A stretch of 64,000 nucleotides of DNA, from the NCBI GenBank assembly GCA_001949185.1, contig BDGG01000008.1, positions 1,485,648-1,549,647 of the forward strand, in the 5' to 3' direction. This DNA comes from Ramazzottius varieornatus (taxonomy: Eukaryota; Tardigrada; Eutardigrada; Parachela; Ramazzottiidae). The notes under the pieces are model-generated. The model was not told the origin of the DNA. It saw only the letters and a program-made list of their open reading frames with translations, and did not search any database. The position numbers and the translations under genes were made by a program. The first letter of the stretch is position 1, and each line of letters opens with the position of its first letter. Positions 57,722 to 64,000 of this stretch are shown here, in pieces.

Positions 57722-60700
57722 CTACTGCGGACGAGTAATTTTTATCGGACAGGAAGCTTGGACAGTTAAGAAATAAGGACCTTCTTGACCAGGGTTGAAA
57801 GTGCTCGGTGTAACATTATACACACCACCAGGAACCCCATCCAGCTCCATCACAACAAAGCCTGAGCGGTAGGCACCTGTCGACCTTCGAGCGAACAGGT
57901 TCTGCGGACAGTTGGAGGAGACCTGAACGAGTTCAAAGCCCACCGAGTACTGCCTGCAAAGTCAAACGAAGTCACTGGAAATTATAGTTATCACTGTGGT
58001 TGAACTGAGACGTGGGCAAATGAATCTGAACACAAACGTTTTCCAAGCGGCGCACTTGCTCATTGTTAATGACTAGAAGCACGCGCCACTTGGACAACCT
58101 CGACAAGATTGTTTTCCCAAGAGGTGCACTTTTCCAGTGGTATTGGCTGACAGTGTCCGGCACATGGGATAACAACCTGGGTCGGACCTTTTGACCACGT
58201 CTCAACTTCGAAAAGAGAAACCTCACTTTGGTCCTTTGAGAGTGATGAGAATTTGGTTGTCGGTGTTTGAGTTGTCAATGTGTATCTGGTGGACAGGATT
58301 GTTGCGATAAGTGGCAGGGAAGTTGGGGCAACCACCGGCGGTGATGCCTTTCCACATCCCGTTGACGACTTGCTGTAATCAAAACCCCATAACGTATTAG
58401 CTGTCCTGAGCCGGAAGTGGACGATACGAACCTCTTTGTGGGCATACGTGGAGTTGATCTTGGTTAGTCGGAATGGTACCGTTGAGTAGCACCTCAACGA
58501 GTAGTACATCGTGTTGGTCTTCTCGTATTGCGAGACGACCAACGTGTACTTCTGCGAAGAACCTTCGGACGCTTTGAGAAGCATCTTGCATAGGTAGAGC
58601 GGACTGTTGATTCGAACACCATCGATGAAGGGCGGTGGATCATCTGCGCATAATCGTAGAAAAAATACAGTCTCCGCGTTGTTCTGTCTGGATGACGCAT
58701 GACCAACCACATTTGTGGTAAAAAGCACAGGAAATTCTTACATGGATAGAAGACTCGTTTGCCCTCAACCTTGAACACAAGTAGCGTGATGTACTCTTTG
58801 TTGTCCGCGAAGTCCTTCCGGTCAGTGATGTGGCGGGTAAGAAGGGCCCATACTGCGGCACTGGCCACACCCGATGGGAAGTTGACTTCGAGGCGGAACT
58901 GCGGGTTCGAACTCATGTCGTAGATGTCCTTCACTGGACTGGACCCTGCTCGCCATTCTTGGTGAACTGCGTAGGTGAACTTGAAGAGGGCTGGGTTCCA
59001 GTTCAGGTAGAAGACGTCGAAGAAGCGAAGAACCGACGCGTAGTCGATCCAGAATACACCTGAAGGGCAAAGATGTTTTGAAGTAAAAGTACACATTTCG
59101 ATGAAACTATGATAGAGTTAGCTTTGAAAAGAGAAAGATTAATAGTATTCTTGTTCCTTTCGGCACAGACATTTTTTTTCTTTCTTCTCTGAAATCCGTA
59201 TGAGCGGTTCTTTAATGACCGAACTTGCCCGCATCTTTCTATGGTTTTTTTCTAAATTCTATGGAGTGAAGCTAAACATATCTTGACAATTTTACCGTTG
59301 TCGAACTGAGCTGCGCTTTCCGGATTGTAGCTCAGCGCGGTCTTCATGGCCGGCGTCCAGTTCCTGACATCCCGGTCGGAAAAGTTGCCTTTCCATCGAG
59401 TGCTACTCCACGGGTTCTTCAGCAGGAACAGCTTCTTGCCTTGGACATCGCGGACATCTAGTAGGGCGTACGCATGCGTGGACACCAGGCCGGTCCGTTC
59501 GCATTCCTTGTCGGACATCTCACCGGTCGCCACAGTGGCCAAGACGTCACCCTTTCGATGTCGTTCCGAGATCTTCATAAAGAATTCGTCAGGACGAAAT
59601 TCTTCACCCTTCTGCTTGACGGCTACTCGCTCTGGAATCCAACTTGTCAAGGCATGCAGATCGATATTCTAAATGAGAAAATTGGGAGATTAATCACTTT
59701 GAAAACATTCTAAAGATAACCATTATTCTCAAGACAAAACGTTTCAAAAAATATTTCAGATATTTCCCGACATAGCTCGAAAAACTCGTTCTCGGCTGAT
59801 AAAATGACAGAATAAATTTTTGGAATATTTGTCGATAGTAAGAAACGGTGAAACGTCAACTTCATGAAACTTATCGATGTGGAATTTCTTCGTACAGAAT
59901 TTGATCCAGGAAAGTCATATCCGCCCATGACTTTCATGTAGGCTTTCTCTAGTAGTGACACCCACATCTCGTTCTTGTTGTGCGAGTACGAGCAGAGGAT
60001 GTCGCCGTAACGCGAAACAGGAAGGAAATCATCGATGACGACCTACGAGGGAAAAACAAAGCCATATTCAAAATGAAGTGACGCAAACGGACCTTGTTGT
60101 GCAGCCGTGTTTTTCACATAACTGTCGCTTTTTTGCCCGTCGAAGATGACAGTTTTCGACAGGCGATGAAAGCAATCTGACTTGACGAAAAGCGCCCGAA
60201 GAAGCCACCCCGTAATTATTTGGGGCACAACCAGGCACCAACGTGATGACAGCCCACCAAGGCCAACAAACAACGTGGGTATTCAGTTATCGATTGAGCC
60301 GAGCCAAACCTGACTCAGCAACAGGTTTCCCAATCAACCCCCACCCAGGCTCAGTCAGAAAGGCACTCAAACATAGAAGAAAACCGAAAAATATTCAGAT
60401 GATCGAACTACGGGGAAGGAACTGTATCAAGGACCATTTTGCTGCCCTCACGTGCATACGTCTAACCACTATAACATGGGGTGTGTTTGTACGCAGGTGC
60501 CCGCAAGCTCGGGCCGCGTATAGTACCACCTTTCTCTACGATTCTTTCTACTTACTTTGCGTGGAACACCATTGATGTTTAATTTGACCATGTATTTTCC
60601 GCTAGGAAGAAGGAAACCGATATTAACCAGCTGAAACTGACATTGATGGATGGTTACGAAAGGAGCTCATTCATCCAGTGTGCGACCGGAAGTCGGACCC

Positions 60701-62475
60701 TGGATGCAACAGTCAGCAAGTCTGAAGTTATGACTCACCTAGGGTTGTAAATGGGATCGCCTTCACGGTTCTGTGGGTAGATGATGCTGCAAAGAGTCAA
60801 GGATAACATTTGGCACGCTAATCTCCCATCAGGCATATAAAGGAAGTATTCATGGCCGATGACAAACATTACTCATGTGAATAAATTGGTACCTAGTAAT
60901 CAGCTTCTTCTTGAAACGCTTCTCGTAGAGCGCGCTTATGGCCAGCGAGGCCACGAAGGAGCAGTCAGAGATGATGGATTGCCGGATGGAGAAGGCATCA
61001 ATGTTGTCGTACATCCTTGGTTCTGCGCAGATCTCCGAAGGTCGTGCCCAACCTTTGAATGCGCTGAGCTGCTTCGGTGCCAAGGCTAACTTGCCATCTT
61101 TGTCACTGCAACCGTACAGAACGCATCAACTCAGTTACTCATGCATCCAGTTACCCCAAACTAAAAGCAAATGCCGCCAAATATATTGGAAATCAGTCTT
61201 GTTTCTGGAACCTTCTACAAAACCTTTCATCTTGACTTTTCCGGAGACATTTCTGTCACTTACTTGAAAGGTGTGGGAAACGCCATCTTTTCTTTCACAT
61301 CCACCGCCATGAATGGAACGTAGTCGCGACCGTTTATCTTTGAGGTCTTCCTGCAAGAGAACATGGAGATGCGTAGAGAAGTACCTGGAGACGCTTGCCA
61401 TTGCTTTCAACCAGAACTTCAGTTCATAACTTAAGAGTCTATCTATACTTTGACGAACCTCAAAACTTCGATTTCTTCTTTGGTGTACGAATCGCTACCG
61501 CTTACGACCAGTTTCGAAGGTCCGTTGATTTTTGCTGTGGTGCTGAACGACGTGGGCAGCGAGGTGTTGATGTGGGCGTTACCTTGACCAACGTTGGCTG
61601 GCAGGGATCTTCGCATGTCAGAAGGGTTGACGGACTTAGAGCCGGTGTCAAGGTCATTACTGGGGACGGATGGTAGGTTGTTTAGACTGAAGTCCAGCGG
61701 AAGAGAGGGTCGACCGGAGCTTCGTTGTTTCTTCAGGTGCTCCGCGCGATCGAGACATCGGCTGGCGAGCTTGGCTAACTTCGCCTTCAAGGCTTGATCC
61801 GCTGTCCGATTGCGCTACAAGCAAAAGCAAACCCGAACTTCATTCATATAACTCTTTGAACACCGAAGGCAAAATTCTGGAAGTCAAAAACCAAATTGTA
61901 CCGTTTCGAGACAAAGCTGGATAGCTTCGGTATAGAGCTCGATGGCTCCTGCTTGGTCCTGTAGCTCGTCTGCGTCCAAAGCTGCGTACAAAAGAAACTC
62001 CGCACGTTCCAAATCTATTTGGGATTGGTCCTTAACATTGGAGAGCTCTTTTTCCTTTCTCGCGATTTCTGAACAACAAGCACATAATCATCGGTCAGAC
62101 CGGTATGCAGAGTCAAGTAGCATAGCCAAGAAATTAATCATCTCACAACCCGTACAATCTCCCGCATGGCGTCATGGTGCTTGGGGCAGTACAGAGCTTA
62201 CACCATGACGTCATACGTCAACTTCACGGGGTACACAGATTCTGTGACTTACGTTGCTCTTTCAGTTTTGCAGCTCGATCACGATACTCCTTCAGCTTGG
62301 CATCCAGGTTTGGGAAAGGAATGTTTCGGTGTTGGGCTTCCAGGAGCGATTTTGCCGCCTCGGTATAGTAGTAGATGGCCACTTCGATGTTTCCATCGCG
62401 GTCGAACTGGACGGCATGAGTGGCCAACTGGGAAATCTCTTGCGGAAGATCATTCGGTGATAAATTGGCCGACAT
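57722..62475 (-). CDS. CAPN7: Calpain-7 (MIT-domain cysteine protease, PalB type)
   Basis: Thirteen exons on the minus strand: 62475-62253, 62068-61902, 61814-61459, 61350-61264, 61105-60893, 60786-60739, 60601-60556, 60042-59896, 59668-59296, 59059-58742, 58643-58432, 58372-58227 and 57953-57722 (855 aa; human about 813). Calpain-7 is a cytosolic protease that binds ESCRT-III through MIT domains. Two MIT repeats are visible (about residues 5-70 and 75-135: [15 protein letters not shown] and [14 protein letters not shown]). A Ser-rich linker leads to [10 protein letters not shown] and the protease core. The catalytic triad is intact: Cys326 ([15 protein letters not shown]), His494 ([13 protein letters not shown]) and Asn514 ([13 protein letters not shown]). 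Two C2-like domains follow, ending QYSVGFEL...GPYFL...CPIKITRPQ as in vertebrates. No EF-hands are present, as is normal for this subtype. Two donors are GTTCGT. The start is the first ATG before the MIT domain. The final intron holds a palindromic repeat. Confidence 0.95.
58009..58206. repeat. Composite palindromic MITE-like repeat in the last calpain-7 intron
   Basis: The left part has GACGTGGGCAAATGAATCTG, AAACGTTTTCCAAGCGGCGC and ACGCGCCACTTGG. A second inner unit has GATTGTTTTCCCAAGAGGTG, GTATTGGCTGACAG and CACATGGGATAACAACCTGG, ending TTTGACCACGTC. It looks like two fused copies of the family lying wholly inside the intron. Confidence 0.75.
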
Positions 62476-63387
62476 GGAGCGCCCGAAAGCAAACAAAACT
62501 TCTCAATGCCCAATGCGGAGTAAGAGATTCTCTCCGGATGTTTGGCCTTTAAATCAGAAAGACGGTCAGCAAGTTGTAAGTGAGATAAAGTTTCATCATC
62601 GATTTGTAAACATGGAGATATCCTTCCGTCAATTTGTTGAGCAGCCTGGATGTCTTGACTCTGGCAGATTACTCATGAGGACAAAGGAGTGCCATGAAAG
62701 TTGGACCTATGAGAAAGAAGGAACACTACAAAATGAGCTGGGAGATACAGATGGAGACTGGACTGGAGAAAGCTGGATGGTAGAAAGCAGAAATCTTGTT
62801 TGAGGGCGAGACCAAGAATCAACAATCAAGCGTAGTCCAAATTCTGACTAACGACTAACCCTATTACTCACCATGAGCGTGCCCACGCGGGAGTTTGGTA
62901 AAGCGATAGGTACAGAGCTGTCAGCATCGAGTGGTTCCCCCTTGGGTTCCCGCATCATGTTTGGATTCCAAGCAGCTCTTTTCGGTCAGCCAGCATTCTG
63001 ACGGACAAATCTCTTTGTCATTAAGAACATATCCAAGGATACCTTGCCAAGTAGCTCAAGTTTTGGCTGGACTAGGGTTGGCGGGGGCAAGAGTGAGCGA
63101 ACTACTGTATGATGATTGGCGACCTTCGCACGCAGCCGTTCGTAGTACTTCATAGAGAACCAAGACTTCGTGTTTTCAGCGAAAATTTTCCACAAACAAA
63201 TGTTCTGTTTCTTTCTGTCATTGAGATAGAAGAGACAAGAAAACTGGCTAGTCAAAATGAAAATTACACCGATAAGTTAGGCAAAGTAATAAGGCATGAT
63301 ATTTGGCAAGAATCCACAGACTTAACAGGGCCTAACAGGCTCTTGTTGGGTACCTCGATTTCTCAAGCCAGGGTAATTTCTCAGAAC
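62476..63387. other. Intergenic between calpain-7 and NPC2
   Basis: Contains the presumed calpain-7 promoter and the NPC2 3' UTR, both on the minus strand. The ORF at 62420-62803 (+) is mostly antisense to calpain-7 exon 1 and has no features. Confidence 0.4.
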
Positions 63388-64000
63388 TTATTGAGGCCCG
63401 ATCTTGGCAGGAACAACAACACAGAAGACAGGAGTTCCGTTCTCGTCCTTAAGGTTCCATTGCACAACGACACTGACCTGCAAAACGAAGGACCGTTGCA
63501 GTTACAGTTCAGTCCGTACGTGGTGTCGAGAGCGCCCATAGTGTCTGGACGTAATCGCGTTCTGTGCTGAGAACTATTTTCAGTACTTACCAACGGGTAG
63601 ATTGACTGGATGAAGAGCGTGTCCTTGTACGTATACATTTGTCCAGGAACCAACGGACAGGTGATACCAGAGTCCTTGCAGCCGTTGGAGTTGGGAAGAG
63701 GGAACTTGATGGGGATTTTGTTGATGACTCCATGAACCTCAGCGGTCAATTTCGACGCTGCCGAACCTATTTCCAGGGAACGCAAATGTTTTTGGCCAAG
63801 TAGGCTGCTAACCGACATAGTCATCGGTTCGATCACAGAAAGTGGGTTTTGATCACGGCGACTAACCTGCGGTGAACTGGACTTCGAACGTCACGTTGGT
63901 TCCCCGTTTGAGCTCACACGGTGCTTTCTCGCATGGCGTTACTGTGACCGACTGGCAAGTTCCACTGGGTGCAGGTATGGCGGTGGCGCTGGGAAGCTTC
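63388..64000 (-). CDS. NPC2: NPC2-type ML-domain lipid-binding protein, 5' end beyond the window
   Basis: Three exons are visible on the minus strand: 64000-63867 (continues past the edge), 63766-63591 and 63477-63388. NPC2 is a small secreted or lysosomal sterol-binding protein; invertebrates often have several with other lipid ligands. Visible hallmarks are VTVTPCEKAPCELKRG, the central HGVINKIPIKFPLPNSNGC, then KDSGITCPLVPGQMYTYKD, the YP turn (QSIYPL) and a last strand VVVQWNLKDENGTPVFC. The cysteine pattern matches the three ML disulfides as far as seen. The protein ends PAKIGPQ, slightly different from vertebrate ends. Introns are about 100-115 bases, with donors GTTAGT and GTAAGT. The signal peptide must lie upstream of the window. 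The Pro/Ala-rich piece KLPSATAIPAPSGTC ahead of the first cysteine pair is not typical and may be a paralogue feature. Confidence 0.9.

Noticed and set aside
1-64000. CRISPR arrays, bacterial operons or prophage features
   Set aside because: No regularly spaced direct repeats, no ribosome-binding-site-led gene chains and no phage genes; the DNA is clearly eukaryotic nuclear sequence.

Overview
The window is nuclear DNA of an invertebrate animal. It carries spliced genes with short introns (about 55-120 bases) whose donors are mostly GTAAGT or GTGAGT, canonical AG acceptors, TATA boxes 100-200 bases ahead of some start codons, and metazoan proteins (a SoxC HMG factor, calpain-7 with MIT domains, NPC2, an astacin, a GT92 glycosyltransferase, OST4, SEC61-gamma, FIP1). 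The gene content, the GT92 and astacin families and the compact introns fit a small ecdysozoan. A tardigrade is my best guess, but this is inference and nothing in the sequence proves it.

Layout. 0-19.2 kb is gene-dense. It holds a doubtful membrane-protein exon (-), a secreted astacin metalloprotease (+), a dihydrodiol dehydrogenase (DHDH, -), a small secreted 14-cysteine protein (-), an intronless GH114/TM1410-type glycosidase (+), a GT92 glycosyltransferase (-), the polyadenylation factor FIP1 (+), OST4 (-) and SEC61-gamma (+). 19.2-33.4 kb has no gene I can support. It contains a 260-base fold-back palindrome and copies of a short palindromic repeat. 33.7-38.8 kb is a five-exon SoxC gene. 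38.8-57.7 kb is again gene-free and holds most copies of the palindromic repeat. 57.7-62.5 kb is a 13-exon calpain-7 (-). 63.4 kb to the window edge is an NPC2-type lipid-binding protein (-), cut by the edge.

How the parts relate. OST4 (oligosaccharyltransferase) and SEC61G (translocon) are divergent neighbours in the same ER process and may share a promoter region. SoxC lies alone between gene-free stretches of about 14.5 kb and 18.9 kb, as developmental regulators with large cis-regulatory regions often do. The secreted or lumenal proteins (astacin, 14-Cys protein, GH114, GT92, NPC2) are not an operon and need not work together.

The least expected items are: a palindromic MITE-like family (at least 13 copies, including one inside an intron of SoxC and one inside an intron of calpain-7); the intronless GH114-type gene as a horizontal-transfer candidate; the unfamiliar 14-cysteine secreted protein; and GTTCGT donor sites recurring in two genes. 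Exon models were built by hand from splice signals and homology known from memory. All phases were checked by length arithmetic, but there is no transcript evidence.
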